Below are positions 1 through 10,241 of a stretch of DNA of 64,000 bases, in pieces. Numbering within the stretch: the first letter of the stretch is position 1; every line of letters starts with the position of its first letter. The notes under the pieces are model-generated. The model ran no database searches. It saw nothing but the letters and a program-made list of their open reading frames with translations, and was not told the DNA's origin. The position numbers and the translations under genes were made by a program. Source of the stretch: Nemertoderma westbladi (taxonomy: Eukaryota; Xenacoelomorpha; Nemertodermatida; Nemertodermatidae); assembly GCA_032718475.1 (NCBI GenBank), contig JAUCBJ010007667.1, forward strand, positions 62,001 through 126,000, in the 5' to 3' direction.

Positions 1-1700
1 ACGTCACCTCGTGTCGTTTGTTCTGATACAATCACTATATACAACAAACCGGGGAGCCTTAATTATTACAGAGGAATGAAGATATACTGCAGAAGCGGCG
101 TCGGGCGTGGCATCCATTCACGCACACAATCCAACGACAATGATAAGAAATTATTGAGTGGAATGTGAGAATATCGATATGAGACAGTGTGACGCCACAG
201 GTGGCGCGGACAGTTCCTGGGATCAGGAAAGCTGATGAGACGTTGAGACTGACAATTACTCCCTACTCCGTAGCTGCATGGTGAAGTACTTCTTATAGAG
301 TACTACTGTTGGTGCAAAAAGAATGTTTCGATCTCAGATAGATAATATTGAGTTTCTGCACAACACGGGCATATATGCCATCGATTCCTGTTTCTCGCAG
401 TGTCGTCTCCATATACAGTAGATGCATATACTGTAACATAGCTTTGTTGTTATGTTTAAAGGGAGTTGCTAATAATATACATGTGATATAGGGCTGTCCT
501 GTCCTGTCCGAGTTCGCTCGACCTAGTAGTAGTAGTATAGGGCTGTACGCACACATTAGCACTGGGAGTGTTCCCCAAAGAGCACATGGGAGATGCACAA
601 ATACATTGGTAATGCCACGACCGTGGCTGGGCCAACACAATAGATCTCAAACAGAATGAGAATAATATACTCAAATAAAGGATGTCTGGCGATGGACAAT
701 TTAGTAAATAAGAGAAGATAGTCTTATAACATAGAGGTAAAATAATCCGCGAAACGGCACCCAGTATAAACAAATACGAGTGGAATTCTGTGATAACGAG
801 TATTTTACCCGGCGTAAAATTAATGGGTCACGGTTCAATGCTGTTTGACACTCGCGTTAGAGACCAAGGATGGCCCCAAACACGTTGTGGTTAATCCCCA
901 ACCTAACAACGTTCGTTACAGCGGTTTATCGAGCGTGGGCAAGACAGCTTCGCAATGACATGCGTGAACGGAGTCTCCACTGAGGTGTAAACAACATTGC
1001 TATAGTTTTGGGAACATTGTTTTGTGTATGACTGCAGACCATCAATTGTACATCGACTGTTTTTGACAGCTACTCATTTTGATTGGGTTGAATTATATCA
1101 CTTTTTACCACTAATAATATACAGCGAATTTCCATTTTACCACCCGCTAAAGAGAAATTCGAGGAAAATGTGCATTGACATTACATTGTTTGCTTGGATA
1201 TTAATTGAAACATAAAATGAATAAAATTTGAAGCTTAGATGGATGGAAAAAAGGTTATCAAGAAATCAACATCAAATCTATGACTATCCTGTATGCGCAA
1301 ATAGAGACGGTTTAGATTGTTATTCGCATGAATCCAACATAATCATGGTTCGGACCTCACAATACTGGACTGCACCTGATGCATCTATGGAATGGCATGA
1401 ACAATCGCCCTACATCATCGTAAGTCACAGCTGCTAATTCCTTTATCTCAATGTCCTGCCACACAAAAAGCCTAGTAAATTCTTCGACAAAGGAACGGAA
1501 ATGTCATGGCTGTGGGGATTGCGTTAAGCCTTGTTTTATGCTGGATGTGATAACAACATCCCAATATTCCACACGACGTCAAGAACTCAAGATAACAAAA
1601 ACACGATTAAATATAGTTTTCCATGAATATTATTGATCCCAAAAAATGGAAAACTTCAGTAACCATACCCTACGCAGCATAAAGGGAAGTGGTGAGAGAT

Positions 1701-1722
1701 GGGGGGGGGGGGGGGGGGGGGG
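1701..1722. repeat. poly(G) tract, 22 nt
   Basis: An uninterrupted run of 22 G. It is one of nine G or C homopolymers of 13 nt or more in the window. Confidence 0.97.
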
Positions 1723-4700
1723 AATCTCAGCCCAGAGAAATATTGAATTTCAAACGCTTAAAATTGGCGCCTGCATTCTATAATTATGAGATTGAGTATG
1801 CGAATGGAATATTGAATCGGAGTTGTGTTACTCTCTCTATGGTACAGTGGACGCGATGGATTTGGTGTCTTCGGCAGGAGAAATTACAAGGAGGCATTAG
1901 CAGTAATAATAATAACTGAGTTGACCCAGGAAACGGGATAGGAGTTGGGTAGTGAGTCACGGGCTGCATATCGATCACATAACCGGGACAACTCCATCTA
2001 TAATTATCCGCGTACCGACACGCGTGCAGGTAGATAGATAAATGGATGTGGGTGGAAGGATATAAAGTCCATTCCATCCTCTACGGGTTTACGTATTCCG
2101 GAGAGGTACGCGCGGACTATTTCATTAATCGCTAGGACCTTCTCCACTATCAACGGGGGAAGAGTAAGTTGGAATATTTCAACGATCCCGGCTCAACTAA
2201 TTGGGTTGTAAACGGTGCATACACGGCGGGAGCGAGTTCCTACATCTCGGTTTAACTCCACGCATGTTACTCTGTTAATTATCCCTTAACATTTCAATGT
2301 GTTTTGTTCGTGGCATAGCAAAACAAGGGTATATGGTGCGCAGTAACCCCGTAAGGATTAGGAAAATATCCATAAACATTGGAGGAAGAAAGCCCTTAGG
2401 CGCAATAAATATGAGCCGCAAATATTTGGTTGTCGGCGGTTTGACACATCTTCCCAAAGTCCAAGAAGCATCTCTCCCTTGGGGGGAAATAGCAGAGGAA
2501 ACGGGGAATATCAACTGCAAAATAATAGGAAACCAATATTCTAATACTCGGAAAATACTCACAACTATACAGCGCAGCTGATAAAGTAACTCATTGGCCT
2601 TATTATATTTATAATTATTTTACCTTTCAAATGGCGCTACAAACGATAGTCAGTCACATACAAGTCACGAAATGTACGTGAACAATAATAAGGGCTCGGA
2701 CAGTCTGGATACTTGGCAGCACTTCAACACTTAAACTATTTAATAAATTTATTAGACTCTATAATTTCCAAATATACGTGATTTGAATTGAAACATAAAA
2801 ATACTTTAAAGTACAATAAATATTGTTCACAATACAACTTATTAATGTGAAATTGTGACCAAAAGCTATCACACGTGCATAACCTCGATAGGCGCTTCAT
2901 ATTAACGATTAACGCATTTAGTTAGATAAGATCGCGTAAATGATTCATCATTCTTCCTGTTGGGTTCAGAGTAGAAAGTCCAATTACGCAATTAACGGCG
3001 GCATGGACGCGAGATACTCACTTAGCTCGTTGGCCAAAACAACAGGAGGGCGGTCAAAGAGATAGAGGGACCAATAGCAAGGAAGAAACCCCGTGGAGTG
3101 AGGGTCGGCCAGAAATGGGATTATCCACAGGGTCCCTAACCCATCCGACAAGGGAAGGCCAAACCGAGAGGCAATTAATCCTCTAGGAAGTGGGGCATCG
3201 ATTCCCCGAAATATACCTGCAATCAAATTACTCGAAAATCTTAGATAATTAAGCTGTTGTGCACATCATAGAAACCCGCTTGCAAACATACACATAGACA
3301 GAATTGTTAGTCGCGATTTTACGTGACCGTGAAATTGACAAGATAAGCCAATTATTGAGGGCATTTGCGGTGCACTAACTACACTAACTATATGCAAAGG
3401 GTGTGATTCGAGTTCCTCGAGCGATGTATTAAACGGGGAAGCAGGAAAGGCGAGCTCCGCATATAGACGGCAACGTGACTCATAACGACTAAGAGTTTAA
3501 TTAGGTTAGATAGATTTAGTTCATCCCGAGCTTGTTGGGTAGGGAACCTGGGGTCCGAGGTACTTGGTACCGACAGAGATACTGGCCTGTTTGGCCGGTC
3601 GCGTCCAGAGATAAAGGTTGGAACAATGAGAGGAATCAGGAGCTGCCATCTGTAGGTAACAATGGAGGTATTTAGAGCGGTGCCTGACGGCTGTCCCAAA
3701 GGTGCTCGCGAGATAGAGAGCTAGATGCGAGGCATGATGGTAGATTAGGGAGGAATGAATGATACGGGGTAAAACAGAACCCCGGGGCACCCTATCCCCA
3801 GGGTAGACTGCCGACCTACCGGTGTGTAATTTGGTTTCCCGAATCAAGTATTCGTTGGATCGGCAATCAATATACAGCAGAGTAGAGAGGCACCGAGAGA
3901 GAGAGAGAGATTCCATTTGGGTTGGTAATGCAAGTAGGTAGGTTTGTAGTAATGTAGCCCCGAGCGGTGATTACAGGTACACGTTAGTCAGATAACCAGG
4001 AATATTTACAAACCCACTTAGCGGATGTTTCGAAAAAACAGACTGATTATCAATATTTTTGTCATATTTGCACAATATTTATAACACGTATTCGAGATTC
4101 TTCAAGATTTAAAATTACAAAAACAGACTGTCGTCGTATTGTTTTCATTGTACACTTGAAAAGTGCAAATAAAATGTGAGCGTCAATAAATAGTTGATCT
4201 AAAACAAAATATAGACCGAGACAGCACTAGAAGCAAAGCATCCCCAAAAAATATGTTACCAAACTGCACTAACCAAAAAATACTACAGAGGGGTTTATCA
4301 GTTTGACAGTTTTACTTAGGGTTGGGGTGATTATACCATTGACCGCCATTCCACATGATTCAAAACTCATATTTTGATAATTTTAGCAATTTCTGGATCG
4401 GTTTATAATATTACGGCGTCGACAAAGTTAATATTGGGGCGAAGAATTGCAACAAAATAAAAAGTACTTTCTCTTAGTATGAAGTAAATCAATTACTAAT
4501 GGCAGTTCCGAACGAGAAAATATAATAATAGTTTATTTTTTAGCTTTGCAACAATGGTTAGCAGATTACAATAGTAATACAACTTGTTATAATGATCGCC
4601 AGCTTATTAGGCGTGGCTGTGTTCCAAGGAGTTCAACAATACGTGCGTGTATGATGTAAGATAAGTATTGTCTTACATTCATTAACATGAATCAGTGCCC

Positions 4701-5549
4701 GAGGTCGAAAGAATGTAAAAAAACAACACGAGTGCGTGAAGTTTTCGATTGTTCACAGCACATACACGCGGTAGAGGGGTGTTTGACTCCAGGGGCTGTT
4801 ATTACGGTATTTTCTTGGAGTTGTTGACTTGGGAGTTTGGTGGAATGAATGTCCTAACATATATAATATCCATTTGTGCCGTACAGGAATAATTAGAGTT
4901 TGTGGTGATGTCTTTGAGATGGCAGGCTCAGCCTTGAGAAATGATAAGAAAGATAAAGAAAATAAGGGCTTCTTAATGCCCAACTGTCAAGGTAACGGCC
5001 GTATCGGTTATGCTTAATGAAGGTAGCGAGAGGGGATAGGCGTCGGACAGTCTGGAGTTCCATACTGCCGTGGGTTAGCAGGGGGGGGCGGAGCTACGGC
5101 ACCATTGATTGATAGATAGTTAGGGTCCGATAATACGGACAATAGATTCCCGATAACAGGCCACACCGTTGGGGTCAGTAGAATAATAAAGGCCCATTGT
5201 TGGACACGCCCCCCATTCCATACTTGTGTTGCCTGCAGGGCAGGTGTGGACTGCCTGCGAGAGAGAAGGTTACGCAATTATACATGTTTGTAGGTATTAT
5301 CTGCGTAATGGCACGTAATATTTGGGTATAGGTTATGTGTCGAGAGCCTCGGGTAAAAATATAAGTGGTAATTAACTTTTCATTCATCACGCATGACCGA
5401 ATTCTATTTTATATTACTTCACGGGGTTCGGCAGCGGTGCGGTGATGCTTTACGTGAAAACCAATTTTTGTTGTAACAAATGGAACGAATTTTATAATAG
5501 TTATTTATTATTATTGTTTGTTGCTGCAGTTAAAACTGTTTAGAGAACG

Positions 5550-5602
5550 TGATGTGTGGGGTGGGTGGGGGGAGGGGGGGAGGGGGTGTGGGGGATGTGT
5601 GG
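5550..5602. repeat. G-rich simple sequence
   Basis: Several runs of three to seven G are separated by one or two T or A. This is low-complexity DNA with G-quadruplex potential on the plus strand. A similar block lies at about 6107-6131. Confidence 0.85.
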
Positions 5603-5671
5603 ATAAATAATTCTGTGGAGGTTGAAAGAATATTAGTTTTCTCAATAAATTCAGGAACCAAAGGGTTATTT

Positions 5672-5690
5672 CTAACCAAAACAATAAACT
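5672..5690 (+). repeat. Dispersed repeat, short copy
   Basis: It matches the core CTAACCAAAACAATAAAC that recurs at 18.65, 23.06 and 35.50 kb (plus) and at 44.45 and 46.13 kb (minus). Only the core is recognisable here. The flanking GGTTACAG element seen in the longer copies is missing. Confidence 0.45.
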
Positions 5691-5769
5691 AATTAAAAAC
5701 TCCGTATGATACAAGTACACGTTCGTGGGGCATCGCGCAGCACGCGAACTGGAGCAAGTTTGAAACAAG

Positions 5770-5945
5770 TTTAATTTGATCTGGAGCCAAAAGTTCGAGA
5801 GGTATTTGCCCGTAACTTTAAAAAATATTGTAACTTATTCTCTATCATGCCCATACAAAATTTAGTTGAAAATAGTTAAAATCTTCAAAAGTTATTTACG
5901 AATGAATTTTTCATTACAGACGGACAGACAGACAGACATTAAATT
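5770..5945 (+). repeat. Possible transposable-element tail ending in a GACA microsatellite
   Basis: AT-rich sequence leads into GACGGACAGACAGACAGAC at about 5917-5937. Short tetranucleotide tails of this kind are often seen at the ends of invertebrate repeats, but no second copy is present in the window, so the assignment is inference. Confidence 0.25.
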
Positions 5946-6554
5946 TTGTCCTATTTACTAATTATAATTGTGCGCTAAGGCTCGCCCCACAATGCGCCAT
6001 AATGCTAACATAAGTCATAAATGTTAATAAATGCAAAATAATATAGTTTGTATTACTTTATGCAATTGAATTTTGACAGAAAAGTTTAAAAAACTGGTAC
6101 AGAAGGGGTTGGGGGTGGGGTGGGGGGGGGGTTGAAATGTAGCGAAACAATTCAGATTTCAAATAATTTAATACAATTTATTATTCGCCCAGTAACTGTT
6201 TTAACGTACAGTAAATTATATAACAGTAACTAATGAAAGGGAATCCAAACAAACTGAAACTATATAAACATTGTAGAAACACAAACAACAAATCAAAACA
6301 CAGAAAAGTCACCAAAACAAACCTTATAAATGTGACGTCACCATCAGCCATAATATGGTAATTAGATAATACTTTGACGGCCAAAATCTCGATTTTGGAG
6401 ACTTTTCTGTGTTTTGACACAATTAATCTTGTATTTAATTAATTAATAAGCGCTAGTGAGACCAAATTATCTACAAAAAGCAGAAAGACTTGAGCCGAAA
6501 TCATTGACGACAAAAGTTTTAGCCTATTATGTTACAAAGCAAAGTTAGTCAGGA

Positions 6555-6560
6555 TTTAAT
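6555..6560 (-). terminator. Candidate polyadenylation signal for striatin
   Basis: On the minus strand this reads ATTAAA, about 470 nt past the striatin stop. A canonical AATAAA on the same strand lies at 6177-6182, about 850 nt past the stop. Which one is used, if either, cannot be told from sequence. Confidence 0.25.
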
Positions 6561-6750
6561 TTAATTTAATTATAAGAAAATGTTTGACGCACCAAGGCGG
6601 TTAGTTGGGACGCTAAATGCGCGCGACATAAAACCAGATCCGGGGAATTTCACCTTAAAAACAAAAACTCCCCGACAGTTAAATAGTAAAATGGAGAGAA
6701 GCGAATAAATAAATCAAAATTAATAATAATAGATTTCCTGTGTTCGGATG

Positions 6751-6906
6751 AGGAACACCTAGACTCCTTAGGGTGCACACAGAGTGACAGCCTATAATAG
6801 GAACACCTAGACTCCTTAGGGTGCACACAGAGTGACAGCCTATAATAGGAACACCTAGACTCCTTAGGGTGCACACAGAGTGACAGCCTATAATCGGAAC
6901 ACCTAG
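6751..6906. repeat. 48-bp tandem repeat, about 3.2 copies
   Basis: Three near-identical 48-bp units start at 6751, 6799 and 6847, followed by a partial unit starting at 6895. Each begins GGAACACCTAGACTCC. Because 48 is a multiple of three, the minus strand has a repetitive open frame, but it does not resemble a protein. The array lies 120-275 nt past the striatin stop and so is probably inside that gene's 3' UTR. Confidence 0.95.
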
Positions 6907-7026
6907 CACTGGGGTGTTGGTGTCTATTTGGTGGAACACCCCCACTTTAAACAACACCTTAACGGGTGTTAATCAACCGGAAACACTTAACGATTCAACC
7001 TCTTCTGTAAGTGTCCGACCCCACCG

Positions 7027-9462
7027 TTATACGAACACCTTAGCTAGTGCGTCGGCGCCCGCACTCGCTATGTACGATTTACTAGGATGGAACGCAACAT
7101 CGAATATGGACTCATCGAGTTTCCTCCGATGGCTGGTAATCTCCTGGAAACAGGTCTTATAGCCCATGGACCAGAGTCGGATGGAGCAGTCGTGGCTCCC
7201 GGAGAGCAGATAGAGTCCGGAGGGGTCCACACTCACCGAGGTCACCGCGTCCAGATGGGCCACCATCGTGTGGACGAGTTTACCCGCGTTGGGGTCGTAG
7301 AATCGGATCTGGCGGTCCTCGTGGGCCACCACCACGAGCGGGCACGCCGGCAGCGTGACCACCCGGTTCACCTGCTGTCTGCGCGACGGGACTCCCTCCA
7401 CCTCGGGCGGCTGCAACGCGATCACCAGCTGCCCCGTCTCGATGTCGTAGACCAGAGTCCGGGAGTCGGTCACCCCGACTACCAGTTGGCCCACCTCGCA
7501 GTGCAGGAAGTCCACGCACGTCGGCGTTGTATCCTGCAAGGTGATGCTGGTGAGCATAGACCGGTTTAAAGAGTCGCTGTCCCATAGCTTTACTGTGGAG
7601 TCGGCAGAACAGGAAAGAACCTGAAATAAAGTTATTATACTATATTTTATGTTTATTTATTTTATTATTTTATATTTTGTATCATTTACCTCTATTATTA
7701 ATTAATATTTATTATATCATTTGAACCTCATCTTTTGATAATTTACTGTATGTGGACCCACCTGGGACTTCGTACGATGCACGGCCAACCCCCATACGGC
7801 GTCTGAATGCCCCGTGAAGGTGTCGGCTAACACCCCCGGCTCGTAGCTATCGTACGGATCCACCGAGTGGCTGGGCAGCGACCAGACCCGAACGGTCCCG
7901 TCCATCCCCCCGCTGTAGACCATCTCGCCCCCGTGGTGCACCCCCAGACTCAGTACGGCGCCCACATGGCCCCGGAACGTCGCCACAGGCTCCACGTCCA
8001 GGGTGGCCGACTTCTTGACCGGCACCGTCTTCTCGAGATTCCACAACTTCAGCGTCTGATCCTCGGAGGCGGTGACGACCAGCGACTCGGTTGGGTGGAA
8101 CTCGACGGCCCGAATCGAGTCGAAGTGACCCCTCAACGTGTACCTCGGGGACCAGGTCTTCCGGTAACTCTCGGACGCCGCGGTAGTGGACCCGCTCGCT
8201 ACGCTCCACTCCCCGGCGACCAACGGCTCCGCCTCGTTGATGATGTTGAGCCCGGCGAGGTCGCCGAGCCCCAGGGCGGCGCCCATGTTGATGCCGTCGC
8301 GTCGAACGTCGTCGAACAACGCGTCCGGCATGGTGTCCTCCGAGCCGACGGGGTCCGACGCTGGTTTCACCGAGGAGCCGTCCTCCTCGTCCTCCAGGAT
8401 GTGCAGCATCTCCTGCAGTACGTCGCGTTTCGGCCGTTGCGTCGACTTCTTCCCCTTCCTCTCCTTCTTGTACAACTCCTTCTTCTTACTGATGACGGTC
8501 TGATCGACGTTCCACTCGTCTCCGGCTCGCGTCCACTCATCCCCGGATCCCTTACCCTCCGGTCCCTCGATAGAATCCCATTCGTCGGCACCATCTACCA
8601 CCTCATTGAGAACCTTATCGATCTCCTTAATGGCCTCAGCGGTCTCCGCGTCCTCATCCGCAGCCGGCTTCTCTACATCGGAATCCTCGTCGCTCTCGTC
8701 CGAATCCGGCTCGGTCTTGGCGTCGTTCACGTACGTCTCCATCGGCGGAAGGGCTTTCTTCGCGGCCGGTTTTTCCGAGGGCTCCTTCAACCCCTTGAGG
8801 TGCTCCCCGTTGAGGAGTTTATCGAGACTCTCGATGTCCAGCGAGCTGTCCCGCGTGGACAGCCCGAGGAGGGAGCGAACCCGCCCGGATCGGACGTCCA
8901 GGATGGTGTCCGTGTACCCGATCTCCTGCAGGTACTGCCGCAGCAGCTGGCGTCCCTGCCGCCAACTCATCCCGCCGTTCCCCTTCACCACGCCCCCCAG
9001 CGACTGCTCCTCCCCGGCGTCCTCCGACCCGGAGTCGAACGGCGGCGGATGGAGATCCCGTAGATCCTCCGGAAGCTCCGAGCCGTACTTCAGTTTGTAA
9101 TGCTTCGCCCTTTCTTGCTTCAAGGCGAATTCCAACATTTTTATCCGTCGAACTAGATCGAGTTTAAGATTCTCCTGACCTTTGCGTTCCCCTTGAAGGA
9201 ACGCGATTCTCGCCTGGAGTTCCGCGCGTTCCACCTCCCAATGGGCCCGCTCCATCTCGAACCGACTCCACTCGTGTTGTATGAAGTGGAGGATACCGGG
9301 GATGGAGTAGCGGGAGTTATCGAAACCGAGTTGTTTCGCGCCGGAGAGTAGGGTAGGGCCGGCGCTCTGGGAGCCCATAGCGGCGGACACAACGGGGGGG
9401 ATCACGTGCTGGAAACTGGTACCGGTAGACGTTGTCAGTGGCCCAGACATGTGGTCTTCCAT
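7027..9462 (-). CDS. STRN: Striatin (STRIPAK scaffold, PP2A regulatory B''' subunit), two coding exons
   Basis: The CDS is complement(join(7027..7620,7762..9462)), 764 residues. Reading from the amino end, there is a caveolin-binding-type motif FIQHEWSRF (60-68), then a coiled coil (about 66-125) containing the conserved ERKGQENLK segment. Next come the calmodulin-region block QYLQEIGYTDTILDV (176-190), an acidic linker (about 250-300) and the conserved VDQTVISKKKELYKKERKGK (319-338). A C-terminal WD40 propeller runs from about 442 to 764, with clear blades at 443-475, 497-528, 549-581 and 687-718. It ends in the family-typical FHPSKSYIASAGADALAKVFV region. Striatins dimerise through the coiled coil, bind PP2A A/C and recruit GCKIII kinases and MOB4; this is family knowledge. 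Length is close to vertebrate striatins (about 710-800). The start ATG at 9462-9460 lies 12 nt after a splice acceptor, so an upstream coding exon in frame cannot be fully excluded. Having one coding intron is unusual for this family. Confidence 0.95.
7621..7761 (-). other. Striatin intron, phase 0, 141 bp
   Basis: On the minus strand the donor is CAG|GTGGGT and the acceptor TTTATTTCAG|GTTC. Joining codon 567 (CAG, Gln) to GTT gives HRTKSQ followed by VLSCSADSTVKLWD, which restores a complete WD40 blade. This settles the splice sites, because reading through the intron reaches a stop after 14 unrelated residues. Confidence 0.93.
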
Positions 9463-9476
9463 TCCCGTTACAAACT
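9463..9476 (-). other. Splice acceptor and short 5' leader of striatin
   Basis: On the minus strand TTTTTTTGTTTCAG is followed by 12 nt and then the ATG. The pyrimidine-rich tract and CAG make a strong acceptor, so at least one upstream exon, probably 5' untranslated, is expected at higher coordinates. I could not place it. Confidence 0.7.
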
Positions 9477-9634
9477 GAAACAAAAAAACAATTGGTTATT
9501 AATATGTTACCATGTTAAGCTGCTTATTATATTACTTTTTCATAATATTTATTTCATATTTATTCAAATAAATTCAAAATATTCATAGTTAGTAAATTAA
9601 TAAGTAATTAAACAGGACTAAGGATGATCCAACT

Positions 9635-9766
9635 CTATAGCAAATGGAGCGGAAAAAATGAATTCGCCACCAGCGGGGATTGAACCCGCGTCTCCCGATA
9701 AACGTTCAGGTATGCTAACCACTACATCACGGAGGCTCCTGCATCTTTCCGATTGATTTGCTATAG
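9635..9766 (-). mobile_element. tRNA-like unit bounded by imperfect inverted arms
   Basis: The left arm 9635-9660 begins CTATAGCAAAT. The right arm 9742-9766 is its near reverse complement, ending ATTTGCTATAG, with 11 outer bases identical and most of the next 14 matching. The arms enclose the tRNA-like sequence at 9666-9736 almost exactly. I see no clear target duplication. This could be a small foldback element that captured a tRNA, or a SINE that happens to have paired flanks. Confidence 0.5.
9666..9736 (-). tRNA. tRNA-like cloverleaf (71 nt), anticodon position reads GTT; possibly a SINE head or pseudogene
   Basis: On the minus strand the acceptor GCCTCCG pairs with TGGTGGC (one T:T mismatch and one G:T). 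The D stem ATGT pairs with GCAT, the anticodon stem CCTGA with TCGGG, and the T stem GCGGG with CCCGC across the loop TTCAATC. The A-box-like TAGTGGTTAGC and the B box GGTTCAATCCC are intact. A T6 run 7 nt past the 3' end would stop RNA polymerase III. The anticodon loop ACGTTTA has C instead of the near-invariant U33, which argues against a working asparagine tRNA and for a tRNA-derived element. Confidence 0.5.
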
Positions 9767-9871
9767 GTGGTAAGCTACGTTACGGTTGCTATTGAATACA
9801 GTCCTCCTTACGGATGGATTTAATCTGTATTCTAATACAGTAGCAGTTATGACCTGTACTGCAAACGAATG

Positions 9872-9963
9872 TTATTGTATATGTGTTTAACATCCATAGA
9901 TTGTATAAATTAATTTACTTATTAATTTATACAATCTATGGATGTTAAACACATATACAATAA
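9872..9963. repeat. Perfect 43-bp palindrome with 6-nt spacer
   Basis: The left arm 9872-9914 and right arm 9921-9963 are exact reverse complements over 43 bp, separated by TTACTT. The arms are AT-rich but not simple sequence. No coding or RNA family is recognised. It lies 105 bp from the tRNA-like unit and about 70 bp from a LINE scrap. Confidence 0.95.
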
Positions 9964-10029
9964 AATTCATAGTTAGTTATGTTTGTTTATTGTAGTATGT
10001 GTGTGTATGTATTTTCAGTGTAGTAGTTT

Positions 10030-10160
10030 TAGTAAACACCTTTATGGGAGTCCATGCTGGGCTCTAAATGCTGATGACACCAAATCTCTGGATGTCATTT
10101 ACAAGAATGCTATGCCGGGTTCATTGTGTCAAGTACAATGCAATAGAGAGATAACTGAAC
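10030..10160 (+). mobile_element. LINE fragment (C-terminal part of the reverse-transcriptase ORF)
   Basis: Translation gives LYGSPCWALNADDTKSLD followed by NAMPGSLCQ. This matches the C-terminal part of the LINE on the minus strand at 25.55-26.14 kb (LYGSPCWALTAEDSKSLDG). It is a short decayed piece, lying about 80 bp before a minisatellite. Confidence 0.8.
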
Positions 10161-10241
10161 TCATGGCTGTGAATTGAAATTGCTCTTTACTACAATTATT
10201 ACTATAAAATCCTAGAATCAAATAAATCAGAATCAAGGTAA

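Larger units (their letters stand above)
1..6600. other. AT-rich intergenic DNA without a recognisable gene
   Basis: Both strands were read for domains, splice-bounded coding blocks and RNA genes, and none was recognised. Open frames here are short (at most about 130 codons) and show no family motif. The stretch does hold a 22-nt poly(G) tract, G-rich blocks near 5.56 and 6.11 kb, a GACA-type microsatellite at 5.92 kb and one copy of a short dispersed motif at 5.67 kb, each listed separately. It may include the 3' UTR of striatin at its right edge. Confidence 0.6.

Noticed and set aside
6650-6957. Repetitive open frames across the 48-bp array
   Set aside because: They exist only because the unit length is a multiple of three. 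There is no protein-like composition, and the array lies past the striatin stop.
7867-9063. 398-codon open frame on the plus strand opposite striatin, and other long frames at 7.1-9.1 kb
   Set aside because: They are antisense or shifted readings of the GC-rich striatin exons. The striatin frame has full-length family similarity and correct splice sites.
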